From: Opitutus sp.
Lineage (GTDB): Bacteria > Verrucomicrobiota > Verrucomicrobiia > Opitutales > Opitutaceae
Direction: 5' to 3'
Length of the DNA stretch: 64,000 nucleotides
NCBI GenBank assembly: GCA_024998815.1
Contig: JACEUQ010000002.1
Coordinates: forward strand, 442,501-506,500
The notes under the pieces are model-generated. The model made no database searches, was not told the origin of the DNA, and saw only the letters and a program-made list of their open reading frames with translations. The position numbers and the translations under genes are program-made. Shown here piece by piece: positions 8,978-16,368 of this stretch; within the stretch, counting starts at the first letter, position 1, and each line of letters starts with the position of its first letter.

Positions 8978-9445
8978 TTAAGGCGCTTCAACTGTCACCC
9001 AACCATCTTCCTCGGGGCCGTATTTCACGGCCATTTGTGCGCTAACCTTCTCCCATGAATAGCTCTTGTCCTGCGGTCGCACGATAAGAGTAGGGTCAAC
9101 GATTGAAACCCAGTAGTGTTCACGGGGGGCGAGCGGGTCGGCCATACGGGTAAACCTGTGCCTGCCATTGATAACTAGTGCAGAGTTGATGATTACCGCC
9201 TCGCCGCTCGGCTCCTTCACGAGTATTTCATCCTCGGGCTTGAGCCCCGACCAAAGAGAACTTTGGGCATCGTATCTTACGCTGACGACGCGAGAGTTAT
9301 CATGGTATCGCAAGCTGCCCGTAAGGTGGTCGAACTTTGCCTGCCGCACCTGGCCCTTCTCAAAGTAAAAATAGCGTCCGCCAATCGCCCCATAACAGGC
9401 ATAGGCAACGATCATCCCGAGGACTGCGCATAGAACCCGGTTCAT
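8978..9445 (-). CDS. membrane-anchored protein of unknown function (satellite)
   Basis: A 155-residue protein with an N-terminal membrane helix (VLCAVLGMIVAYACYGAIGG) and a soluble, probably periplasmic, beta-rich remainder (GRYFYFEKGQVRQAKFDHLT to the end). Its ATG overlaps the stop of the upstream gene by 4 nt (TCAT at 9442-9445), so the two are translationally coupled. I recognise no domain. Small exported cargo genes at the end of a satellite often modify the host surface or defend against phage, but nothing in the sequence shows this. Confidence 0.65.
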   Translation of the reverse strand: MNRVLCAVLGMIVAYACYGAIGGRYFYFEKGQVRQAKFDHLTGSLRYHDNSRVVSVRYDAQSSLWSGLKPEDEILVKEPSGEAVIINSALVINGRHRFTRMADPLAPREHYWVSIVDPTLIVRPQDKSYSWEKVSAQMAVKYGPEEDGWVTVEAP

Positions 9446-9627
9446 CGGCCGCCTATCCAGTGGCCGCTATCGGCAAGGGTGTAAAACTTTTCATTCCACC
9501 GATCGAGTAGGCGAACTTCACCCTCGTTTAGCCTGATGGTGTAACGCTGCCCGATCCCGAATTGAAGGACCATAAGTGTTAGGACGAACGAGATAAGGAA
9601 TGTGGGAAGAGGCCGCTTCACGCCCAA
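9442..9627 (-). CDS. short membrane protein of unknown function (satellite)
   Basis: About 61 residues with one membrane helix (FLISFVLTLMVLQFGIG) and a 35-residue soluble tail. The start is TTG at 9627 or GTG two codons later; there is no ATG. Its stop overlaps the ATG of the next gene by 4 nt. The two small membrane proteins share a layout (helix, then RY and a beta-rich tail: GQRYTIRLNEGEVRLL against GGRYFYFEKGQVRQAK), so they may be related or act together. Confidence 0.55.
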   Translation of the reverse strand: MGVKRPLPTFLISFVLTLMVLQFGIGQRYTIRLNEGEVRLLDRWNEKFYTLADSGHWIGGR

Positions 9628-9630
9628 CTC

Positions 9631-9828
9631 ATGAAGCGTAACCCCGACTTAATCAAGCCCGTCAACTCCACACGCCGCCTTGACAGCGGCAACTTCGCCG
9701 GCGGGAGTGTGCCCATGATTCACTTGGAGTCATCGGGCGTAGTAACCCGAGCATCGCAGAACGAACACTTGAAACCGCATCGAAAACGGGGAGGGCACTG
9801 CGTGCCCAATTACTACCCCCGCGAGTAG
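9631..9828 (+). CDS. possible small protein, divergent (satellite)
   Basis: A 65-residue frame starting with ATG 3 bp from the start of the leftward membrane gene; the third codon positions are GC-rich like real genes here. It is basic and has one His/Cys-containing tail (HRKRGGHCVPNYYPRE). It precedes the next rightward gene by 26 nt and could form a pair with it. No family is recognised and it may be spurious. If it is not a gene, this is the promoter region between the divergent genes. Confidence 0.35.
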   Translation: MKRNPDLIKPVNSTRRLDSGNFAGGSVPMIHLESSGVVTRASQNEHLKPHRKRGGHCVPNYYPRE

Positions 9829-9854
9829 GTGCGGTTTCTTCTCGTTAAGACCAC

Positions 9855-10082
9855 ATGAAATCCACTGCCAACGCCAAGACTGCCAGCGCCAACGTCACCA
9901 TCTCCGCAACTGGCGCACTCGCCACCGCCATTCAGCACATCGCCACCATGCGCGGTCAGACTCCAGAGGCATACGCCCGTGAAACCCTCGCTCGGTCTGT
10001 CGCCGTGACACTCGATGACGGGGCGCACTTTGAGGAACCCAACGGAATGAACGAAGAGACTTACGCCCGCCTTGTGGCGTAA
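9855..10082 (+). CDS. small protein, possible ribbon-helix-helix type (satellite)
   Basis: A 75-residue protein. The segment VTISATGALATAIQHIATMR followed by TPEAYARETLARSVA resembles the strand-helix-helix pattern of RHH (CopG/Arc) DNA-binding proteins, which would suit a regulator or antitoxin. A C-terminal tail follows (DDGAHFEEPNGMNEETYARL). No toxin partner is recognisable next to it. It is the clearest of the two rightward genes in the element and converges on the terminase gene. Confidence 0.5.
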   Translation: MKSTANAKTASANVTISATGALATAIQHIATMRGQTPEAYARETLARSVAVTLDDGAHFEEPNGMNEETYARLVA

Positions 10083-10140
10083 ACGCCGCTAGGCACCGCC
10101 ACCGGCCCCTTTCCGCCGCCGAGGCCGGGCTGGGGCGGAT

Positions 10141-10599
10141 TTAGGGCGCAGGCAGAGCGTAACACTCCAAAATCGCCGCAATATCGATGCCGGATTCTTG
10201 AACGATGCGAAGGTGATCTTCCCTTGTGGCGGCGGGCTTTGGCGGAGCTTCCACAGTAACTTTGTCCCCGTACTTGGCGGAGTTCTCTTTTCCCGCCAGC
10301 CATTTTATCGCGTCAATTGCGACCCGTGCCGCGTTGGGGTCGAGGTATTCGGGGTCATCCTTGCGAAGGCATGCACGGCGCACGAACTCCTCGATGTCGT
10401 CGGAACGGGAGTCAGCCCTAGCCGCTCGCGCGCGGGCGTAGTGATGCCGCAACGGGTCGCCTTCCCCTGCCTCGGCGAGTCGCTTGAAGAAAGTTCGCCG
10501 GGCAACCCTAGCGGTTTTGCAGGCCTGTGAAACGCTATCGCCTTCTGAGATCAAAGCGCAGGCGGCAAAAAATGGATATTCGGTGTCGGTGGTGGTCAT
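10141..10599 (-). CDS. phage terminase small subunit-like protein
   Basis: A 152-residue protein. The N-terminal half has a helix-turn-helix (SEGDSVSQACKTARVARRTF). The middle and C-terminal parts follow the small terminase pattern: YARARAARADSRSDDIEEF, then YLDPNAARVAIDAIKWLAGK and NSAKYGDKVTVE, in which the NxxRVxIDxxKWLxxK and YGDKV motifs are typical of the Sf6/lambdoid TerS type. TerS chooses which DNA is packaged. No large subunit is present, so the element would need a helper phage motor, as in other satellites. I chose the ATG at 10599 (MTTTDTEYPFF). Similarity to TerS is read from motifs alone. Confidence 0.75.
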   Translation of the reverse strand: MTTTDTEYPFFAACALISEGDSVSQACKTARVARRTFFKRLAEAGEGDPLRHHYARARAARADSRSDDIEEFVRRACLRKDDPEYLDPNAARVAIDAIKWLAGKENSAKYGDKVTVEAPPKPAATREDHLRIVQESGIDIAAILECYALPAP

Positions 10600-10708
10600 A
10601 AGGTGGGTGATAATTGAGGTGTTGAGGGGTCTTGATTCTTGGCGGAGTAGCGTTCTCCCCGATTTAACTCCATATCCTTGTCCGTTATCCGCCCTCCTAT
10701 ATAGTCGG

Positions 10709-10778
10709 GCGGACAAGCGGACAAAGGGTTGAAGCACTCCGCGCGGACAAGAAACGGAGTGCCTGCGGACAGCGGACT
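10709..10778. repeat. iteron-like cluster of GCGGACA
   Basis: Four copies of GCGGACA (10709, 10717, 10743, 10765) and one GCGGACT (10772) lie in 70 bp between the RepA-like gene and terS; a degenerate inverted copy (TTGTCCG) lies near 10677. The position next to rep suggests an origin, and next to terS a packaging site. In the 105 bp between the cluster and the terS start I see nothing else clear. Confidence 0.5.
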
Positions 10779-12297
10779 AAATGGACTGAACCATCATGTA
10801 TTTTCCCCCGCCACTTGCGCGGATGATGTCGTTTAACTTCAGCTCCTTTATTCGGTCGTTTGCCCATGTCTTTTTCTTTCCGCTTACCTCCATGATGCTC
10901 TCGTGAAGCTCTCCGTTGGTCAGTTGGTCGTCCTTCACGAACACGTCTTTGGCTAGCTCGCGCAATTCCTCCACGTCGTGGCCTGCCGATGGGGTGGCAA
11001 CGCTGGCGTGCATATTCAGTTCGTCCGACCATGCAAAGCGCGGGCCGTTCTTCTTCAGGATCGGGGCACCGCGGTTCTTCCCGCTACTGAAAACCACCGT
11101 CACCTCGTTGGAGTCCTTTTCCAGTGTGAGATTAAACGCGGCCTTTCGTGCGAGTTGCTTGCCTAGGTGCCCGCGTGCGCTCTGGTCGGCGTCTCGTCCC
11201 TCGTTGCGGTGAATCACAGCGATGATCGGGCAGTCGGCTTCGCGGGCGTGATCGTGAACCTCACGAACCAACTCTTGCGATTCGCCTAGGTCGTTGGGGT
11301 CATCACACAAGTCGGCAACGCCGTCGATGACGACGAACCAGACCGGCACACCGTGGGCTTTAAGGTCTACCAGCTTGGCCGTGAGCATCGGCCGGATCTC
11401 GCTGGGGGCAGCTCCTACCAGGTTGTAGGGCATAACCCAATCCGGCAGCACCTCCACGCCAGCGCGACGGGCGGCACGGTGGGCAAGGTCGAATTGGTCA
11501 GCCTCCGATTGCTCGGTGTCGAGTAGCAAGACGACGCTGTTTTCTGGGCGCACGCCTGCGACGATGCCGAGGCAGTCGGCTTCATTGGTGACACCCTCGC
11601 CACTGACAACGGCGGCTGCGATTGCTGCGCCGATCCATGCGCTTTTGCCTGCCTTGGCCGGTGCGATTACAGCCGTTATGTCGCCTCGTTTCGCTACCGG
11701 CACGCCTGCGCAGGTGAGCACGGGGGCGGGCCTCGGTGGTGGGGCGGTGAGGTCGAGGCGGCGGGCATCCATTGCGGCCAGCGGATCGCCCTTCATTCCC
11801 GAAGGGAGCGACCGGCGCCACTCGTCCACGCGGCTTAATCCAATCACTTCGAGCGCGCGGAAATATAGCTTCATGCGGTCGGCGTGAAAGTGCATCCCGC
11901 TACCGGTTTCCACGGCGGCGTAGCTCATGGCGATGGATTCCACCTCGTCGAGCGTCTCGGCCTTGCGCAGTTGCGCCCAGGTATGACGGTGCCGGTAATC
12001 GTCAAAGGCTGCGATTTGTAGGCCACGGTTTTCGTTGAGCCGATCGAGGGTGGCGTCGATGAGAACGGCGGCGATGAACCGCGATTCGTGGTCGGCGATC
12101 ATTGCAGGCAGCGCAAACCCGCTGGCCGGTCTTCGCGCCTGCGTGGGCTCCTGATTCGGTGCGTCGTTCGGCAAAGCTGGGCGCGGGGGCGTAACCGACT
12201 CAACCGCAACCGCCCGCGCCTTTGGCGGGCCAAGCGTTGGGGCCTCGCCAGCCTCGGCAAACTCGTAGTCCTCAAAAGCTTCGTGCGGGGCGATCAT
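10777..12297 (-). CDS. RepA-like AAA ATPase / replicative helicase of the element
   Basis: A 506-residue protein. Residues 20-75 are low-complexity and proline-rich. The middle holds a RecA-type ATPase: Walker A APAKAGKSAW (about residue 210), NSVVLLLDTEQSEADQFDLA (AAA_25/RepA-like), Walker B VWFVVIDGVADLCDD, and the VIHRNEGRDADQSARGHLGK segment typical of RepA/DnaB-like ATPases. A C-terminal winged-helix-like part follows (FVKDDQLTNGELHESIMEVS). It probably loads or unwinds at the element's origin. Its ATG overlaps the stop of the 150-residue gene by 4 nt, and its stop lies in the GCGGACA cluster. Confidence 0.8.
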   Translation of the reverse strand: MIAPHEAFEDYEFAEAGEAPTLGPPKARAVAVESVTPPRPALPNDAPNQEPTQARRPASGFALPAMIADHESRFIAAVLIDATLDRLNENRGLQIAAFDDYRHRHTWAQLRKAETLDEVESIAMSYAAVETGSGMHFHADRMKLYFRALEVIGLSRVDEWRRSLPSGMKGDPLAAMDARRLDLTAPPPRPAPVLTCAGVPVAKRGDITAVIAPAKAGKSAWIGAAIAAAVVSGEGVTNEADCLGIVAGVRPENSVVLLLDTEQSEADQFDLAHRAARRAGVEVLPDWVMPYNLVGAAPSEIRPMLTAKLVDLKAHGVPVWFVVIDGVADLCDDPNDLGESQELVREVHDHAREADCPIIAVIHRNEGRDADQSARGHLGKQLARKAAFNLTLEKDSNEVTVVFSSGKNRGAPILKKNGPRFAWSDELNMHASVATPSAGHDVEELRELAKDVFVKDDQLTNGELHESIMEVSGKKKTWANDRIKELKLNDIIRASGGGKYMMVQSI

Positions 12298-12746
12298 TGC
12301 GCCCCCCCTCGTTTTGCAGCTTCGAGCTTTGCGAAATACTCCGCACAGGTTTGCCCCTTGCCGGGACCAGCGCAAATACTCGGGGCCTCGTATCCCGTGC
12401 GTTCATGCCGAAGTGCAGCTACTGCGAATCGCTTCAATCCCGCAAGGGTCACGGGCGCTGTTAAGTATCTCCCTGCCAGCTGCGCGATGACGGGTTCAAA
12501 TAAGCCGATGCCGTAGGTTTTTTTGAAAGCTTGTGATTCAAGACAGAGCGTGAGGTAAGCAGCATCGTCCACGGGCCGACCAGCGGCTTCGTCGGCGTCA
12601 GCCCTCAACCGCCACGCCCTCACGCGCTCAGGGAAGTTGACAGGGCCCGCCGATTTTGCAGGCTTTGAGCCGTTAGCTTTGTCCCGAATCTTAGCCCCGG
12701 TCACGTCAATGACGCAGGGGCTTTTTCGTTTGGTGGATTCAGGCAT
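12294..12746 (-). CDS. protein of unknown function, satellite replication module
   Basis: A 150-residue protein with a basic, flexible N-terminus (about 1-35). A helical body follows (FPERVRAWRLRADADEAAGR, then DAAYLTLCLESQAFKKTYGI), and the tail is basic and contains GPGKGQTCAEYFAKLEAAKR. No family is recognised. It overlaps the AlpA-like gene upstream (8 nt) and the RepA-like gene downstream (4 nt), so the three are coupled and it probably helps replication or its control. Confidence 0.6.
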   Translation of the reverse strand: MPESTKRKSPCVIDVTGAKIRDKANGSKPAKSAGPVNFPERVRAWRLRADADEAAGRPVDDAAYLTLCLESQAFKKTYGIGLFEPVIAQLAGRYLTAPVTLAGLKRFAVAALRHERTGYEAPSICAGPGKGQTCAEYFAKLEAAKRGGAQ

Positions 12747-13014
12747 TGGTCGCGCCCCCTTTCGTTTCCGAGGTAGCGGCGAGCTTAGCGATAAGGTCGC
12801 GTCCGGCTTGGACGGGAATCAGGACCCGGCCACGAATGCCACCGGGCTTGCGCAGCCGATCAAGTCGGATGAGACCGGACGATTCACTGGACAACCACCA
12901 TGACCGGCTCAACCCGAATACGGGATCGCCACCACGGTGCGGGAGGTTCAAAAACTCGGGCTGGGCCGAGGGAGTCGCCGATAGCGCGGCGGGCGCATTG
13001 GTTGTTTTAATCAC
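12739..13014 (-). CDS. AlpA-like DNA-binding protein (possible excisionase)
   Basis: A 91-residue protein with the winged-helix core of AlpA/Xis-like proteins: DPVFGLSRSWWLSSESSGLI, then RLRKPGGIRGRVLIPVQAGR. This pattern is common in small regulators of integrated elements, where they switch on integrase or excision. The start appears to be GTG at 13014 behind a strong purine tract (GGAGGGG), which is rather close to the codon. It leads the coupled replication genes and is 121 bp from the end of the integrase gene. Confidence 0.65.
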   Translation of the reverse strand: MIKTTNAPAALSATPSAQPEFLNLPHRGGDPVFGLSRSWWLSSESSGLIRLDRLRKPGGIRGRVLIPVQAGRDLIAKLAATSETKGGATNA

Positions 13015-13135
13015 CCCCTCCAGCCTAAGAAATCGCTGGGGGGGTCTATCGGTTGCCGGATTTAATTTTAGATGTTTTTTGAAATATAGGACGAACTTTT
13101 AGAATCGCACCGATTCGCCCCCTCGCATGGCCTTG

Positions 13136-14296
13136 TTACAGTGTGAAGTCCTTCAATTTACCAATGGCGGACACCTTAGCCTCGTCGGAAATCTTGGTGT
13201 AAATCTTGGAAACCTCCTCGGAGTCGTGACCGATAATGTCCATGGCCACCTCGGCCGAAACACCGGCCGACTTGAGAGCGCTTGTGGCGTTGCGGCGCAA
13301 GCTGTGGAAAGAAATCTCCGTCTTGGTGCGAGCGCCGTCCCGGCCCTTGCCGGTGGATACGTCCTTCGGTGGTCGCGGTGTGACCAATCCAGCGGAAACG
13401 AGAATTTCGTGAAATTGCGTGGAGAGTCGCGCCACTCCTCCGGGGCCGGTACCGAGCGCGTAGACGTCCGGGTGAATCGGGGCGGTCGGATTATCACCGG
13501 CCGGGAGTGTTTCGAGATAGGTCCGCAGGGGGGCCGCGATTGGGACACTGATTGCACGCTCGGTCTTGGCCGATACCAGCGTGATCTCGTTTTTGATCAA
13601 ATCGACATTTGACCAGCGCAGGGTCGCGCAGTCCATCAGCCGTTGCCCGGTGTATAAACCGAGCAGCAGCATCCCGCGCCACGAACCATTGGCGACGGCG
13701 TAGACGGCCTTGATCTCGACGTCAGTAAGACCACGGCGAGAGCTGGCAGTGTTCTTGCGCTTACCAAAGACCTCCACCTTGGCGGCGGGATTGCCTCCCT
13801 CGGCAAGAAGACCGTCGCGCCATGCGTCGGAGAAAAGCACTCGGATACACTTCAACTTAGAATCAGCGGTTCGCCATGTGGCCTTATCGCGGGAGGCGTC
13901 GTGCCAGGCGTTGACGTGCTCTTTGGTGATGTAAGCGATTGATTGGGTGCCTGCCTCCCCAACGTGAGCGAGGAAACTCTTCACGGCACCGGCGTAGGCG
14001 GCCAACGATGCCGGCTTGCAGTCCTTCTTCTTTATTGCCAGCCACTTGTCGGAATAAGAGGCAAGGGTGTGAAACTGAAGCGGCTTGCCGTGAATAGCCT
14101 CATGTAAATCACTGACAACACGGCGTGCTTGACCCTCGGTAGCTCGCTTTGCCGAGAGGTCTTCCCATGAGGCCAGCATCTTGATGGCTGTTTTTCGGAC
14201 CACCGTTTTAGTGGATCGCTGAACGCGCTTGCCGGTGCCGTCACGGAAGCAGGCAATCCAATACTTAGTGCCGACGTGTCGCTGAAGTGAGCCCAT
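13136..14296 (-). CDS. tyrosine recombinase (integrase)
   Basis: A site-specific integrase of 386 residues. The N-terminal arm-binding part starts MGSLQRHVGTKYWIACFRDG; a SAM-like core-binding domain spans about residues 80-165. The catalytic domain shows GLYTGQRLMDCATLRW (Arg I), a Lys in LVSAKTERAI, SFHSLRRNATS (His-x-x-Arg) and IIGHDSEEVSKIYTK (His and Tyr nucleophile). The ATG at 14296 is preferred; a GTG two codons upstream is possible. It is adjacent to the attR end, as expected for an element integrated in tRNA-Val. A copy of the 20-bp end repeat lies 10 bp upstream of the start, so integrase binding could repress its own gene. Confidence 0.93.
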   Translation of the reverse strand: MGSLQRHVGTKYWIACFRDGTGKRVQRSTKTVVRKTAIKMLASWEDLSAKRATEGQARRVVSDLHEAIHGKPLQFHTLASYSDKWLAIKKKDCKPASLAAYAGAVKSFLAHVGEAGTQSIAYITKEHVNAWHDASRDKATWRTADSKLKCIRVLFSDAWRDGLLAEGGNPAAKVEVFGKRKNTASSRRGLTDVEIKAVYAVANGSWRGMLLLGLYTGQRLMDCATLRWSNVDLIKNEITLVSAKTERAISVPIAAPLRTYLETLPAGDNPTAPIHPDVYALGTGPGGVARLSTQFHEILVSAGLVTPRPPKDVSTGKGRDGARTKTEISFHSLRRNATSALKSAGVSAEVAMDIIGHDSEEVSKIYTKISDEAKVSAIGKLKDFTL

Positions 14297-14306
14297 GCCC
14301 ACAGCA

Positions 14307-14326
14307 TCCTAACAAAAATACTAACA
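14307..14326 (+). other. right copy of the 20-bp element-end repeat (candidate integrase arm site)
   Basis: TCCTAACAAAAATACTAACA, 19 of 20 bases identical and in the same orientation as 8256-8275. It lies 10 bp from the integrase start codon and 74 bp from attR. Confidence 0.6.
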
Positions 14327-14400
14327 CGCAAGCACGTTTTAGCATGTTCCATGTGATGCTTTACCTAGGTAAATAGTTTTTCCCCTAGCGTAAAAACGAA

Positions 14401-14431
14401 TCACTGGTTCGAGTCCAGTAGGGTCCACCAT
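14401..14431 (+). other. attR, duplicated 3' end of tRNA-Val
   Basis: An exact 31-bp copy of 8164-8194. Only the tRNA 3' end is present; there is no second tRNA. Six bases beyond it (TACATA) also match the left side. The insertion sequence begins within 10 bp. Confidence 0.95.
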
Positions 14432-14437
14432 ATACAT

Positions 14438-16246
14438 AGAGCCTGTCCCGAAAGCATAAAAACCTAGCAGTGAACTATTAGCATAAGTTTAATGATGCCT
14501 AAAGAGGGGTAATTCCCTGGTTTTGGTCAAAAAAAAGCCGCTATAATCGGCCATGAAGTCAAAACCCGTATCCGCCACCTCGGCCATTGCCCTGCAACGC
14601 TGGTTGCGTCCGGCGCTAACGCCAGTCGGTGCCAATAAAGATTACGCCGAGTTTCGCCAGCAATTGGAAGGACTCGACGCGTTGTTGCGTGGCAGCCACT
14701 TGGAGACGATGGCGATGGACTTTGCCAAGGCGGGGGCAGGCCAAGCCAGTGTCGCACAACTACGCCAGCGTATGGAGTTTGCGCTCAAAGCGTTACGCTT
14801 TGAAGTGTTGCGGGTGCATTTGGGCAACATATCCTTTCGCGAGCTTTCCCGTAGCATTGCCTCAAGTGATTTACTGGCGGATTTTTGCGGTGTTCGCACG
14901 CTTGAGGGAATCAAGGGGGCGTCCAAAAGTGTGCTGGAGCGGGCCTCGAAGTTTTTCACCGCCGAACAGGTGCGCTGGATGGGGCAAGTGTTGGTGGAGA
15001 TGTGCGGCGAGAAGGATCGCGCCACTGAACTCGGGTTGAGCGCGCCGCTGGACATGGATGTTTGCCTCATCGACGGCACGTGCTTGGAGACCAACATCCA
15101 CTTCCCGGTGGACTGGGTGCTGTTGCGTGATGTGTCCAAGACTTTGCTCAAGGCCATGATTTTAATCCGCCGCGCTGGACTGCTCCACCGTATGCCTGAA
15201 GAGCCGGAGTGCTTTGCCAAGCAGATGAACAAGTTGTGCATGTCAATGACCCACGCAGGCCGCCGCAACGACGCCAAGCGCGCGCGTAAACAGATCCTGC
15301 GCAAGATGAAGACGCTGTTACGCACGATCGGAGAACATGCCCGCCGCCACCGCGACCTGTTGGCGCAGAAGTATAGCCAAACCCATTACAGCCAACGCCA
15401 AACCAAGCGGATAACCACCCGCATCGACGCTATGCTCGGCCAACTGCCCGCCGTCATCAAGCAGGCCCACGAGCGCATCATCGGCGGACGCCCGGTGCCC
15501 AACGACCAAAAGATCCTCAGCGTGCATGAACTTGATGTGAACGTACTGGTTCGCGGCAAAGCAGGGAGCCAAGTCGAGTTTGGCAACTCGTTGCTGTTGA
15601 GCGAGGCGCTCTCCGGTTTAATCACCGACTGGCAACTCTACCAGGGCGCGGCTCCGGCAGAATGGTGCCAACTCGAGGAAAGCCTGGCGCGGCAGAACCG
15701 CTTTGACCTGAGTGCGCCGATTAGCGCGGTCGGCACCGACCGCGGCTTCGCCACCAAAAAAACTTCCGCAATGCTCAAGCAACAAGACGTTTACGATGCG
15801 GTATGCCCGCGTGATCCGCACGCGCTCAAGGAGCGTTTGAGCGAAAAACGCTTCGCCCAATTGCAGCGGCGCCGTTCGGCGACCGAAGCGCGCATTGCGA
15901 TCCTCAAACAACGCCTCGGCGGACGCTTGCGCTGTAAAGGGTTTGCCAACCGCTACCGTTCGGTGGGTTGGAGTGTACTCGGTCACAACCTCTGGCTGGT
16001 GTCACGAATCCTTGCCGAGGAAATAACACTTCCGCTGGCCGCTTAATTCAATTTTCCGGCAAAAATGTGAATAACCCTGGGGCTCGCCCCGGCTTTGCCG
16101 TACCTTACTACCGCGCTTGGGGGCGGGAAAAATCGATTCGGGCCGCCGTTTAACGTCGCTGGGGTGATTCGTGCCACCTCGTTCGCCCGCAATCCCAATG
16201 GACCTCTGCGCACTTTTTAAAAATCCGGAAATTTGGGACAGGCTCT
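14438..16246 (+). mobile_element. insertion sequence with 12-bp terminal inverted repeats
   Basis: AGAGCCTGTCCC at 14438-14449 is matched by GGGACAGGCTCT at 16235-16246, and one transposase fills most of the interior. If the true end is GAGCCTGTCCC, a TA dinucleotide is duplicated on each side. The left flank is the tRNA-Val repeat and the right flank is the start of a tnsB gene, so the IS sits exactly at the junction of two different elements. Confidence 0.85.
14553..16046 (+). CDS. DDE transposase of the insertion sequence
   Basis: A 497-residue transposase that looks intact. Likely catalytic acidic residues lie in DVCLIDGTCLETNIHFP, in ISAVGTDRGFATKK and in RRSATEARIAILKQRLGG, followed by FANRYRSVGWSVLGHNLW, the order expected of an RNase H-fold DDE enzyme. 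A long basic helical insertion (KRARKQILRKMKTLLRTIGE) separates the first two motifs. I cannot place it in an IS family with certainty: the TIR starts like some IS1182 or IS5 members, but the protein does not match those closely, so ISNCY is possible. The gene begins 115 bp inside the left TIR. Confidence 0.85.
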   Translation: MKSKPVSATSAIALQRWLRPALTPVGANKDYAEFRQQLEGLDALLRGSHLETMAMDFAKAGAGQASVAQLRQRMEFALKALRFEVLRVHLGNISFRELSRSIASSDLLADFCGVRTLEGIKGASKSVLERASKFFTAEQVRWMGQVLVEMCGEKDRATELGLSAPLDMDVCLIDGTCLETNIHFPVDWVLLRDVSKTLLKAMILIRRAGLLHRMPEEPECFAKQMNKLCMSMTHAGRRNDAKRARKQILRKMKTLLRTIGEHARRHRDLLAQKYSQTHYSQRQTKRITTRIDAMLGQLPAVIKQAHERIIGGRPVPNDQKILSVHELDVNVLVRGKAGSQVEFGNSLLLSEALSGLITDWQLYQGAAPAEWCQLEESLARQNRFDLSAPISAVGTDRGFATKKTSAMLKQQDVYDAVCPRDPHALKERLSEKRFAQLQRRRSATEARIAILKQRLGGRLRCKGFANRYRSVGWSVLGHNLWLVSRILAEEITLPLAA

Positions 16247-16368
16247 ATTTTATCGTGGATTTTCTGAACAGCCTCGGGGCGTTGCTCACGATAAACTTGA
16301 CCTGCGATAAACGGACTTACCTCTGAACAATATTTTTTACGGAGTGGCGTTGTAGCGGTCATGATCAT
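16247..16368 (-). pseudogene. tnsB: tnsB 5' fragment, cut by the insertion sequence
   Basis: A frame begins with ATG at 16368, overlapping the tnsA stop by 4 nt (TCAT at 16365-16368). It reads MTATTPLRKKYCSEVSPFIA, then VYREQRPEAVQKIHDKI, and runs into the IS end after about 40 codons. A gene coupled directly behind tnsA is tnsB in Tn7 and its relatives, which encodes the DDE transposase that binds the ends. The rest of tnsB, tnsC and a target selector are absent from the other side of the IS, so they were deleted. The name rests on position; the fragment is too short to recognise by sequence. Confidence 0.6.

Larger units (their letters stand above)
8164..14431. mobile_element. tRNA-Val integrated element with terminase small subunit (phage-satellite-like)
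   Basis: The segment is bounded by an exact 31-bp direct repeat of the tRNA-Val 3' end (8164-8194 and 14401-14431), with six more matching bases (TACATA) after one mismatch. It holds, from the right end inward, a tyrosine integrase, an AlpA-like DNA-binding protein, a 150-residue unknown, a RepA-like ATPase and a terminase small subunit. Then come small unknowns, several with membrane helices. There are no capsid, portal, tail or large terminase genes. Integration plus replication plus TerS without structural genes is the pattern of phage satellites such as PICIs. That it is mobile and packaged by a helper is inference. Confidence 0.8.

Noticed and set aside
8389-10082. Toxin-antitoxin pair among the small satellite genes
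   Set aside because: Only one RHH-like protein is seen, and no toxin fold could be recognised next to it.
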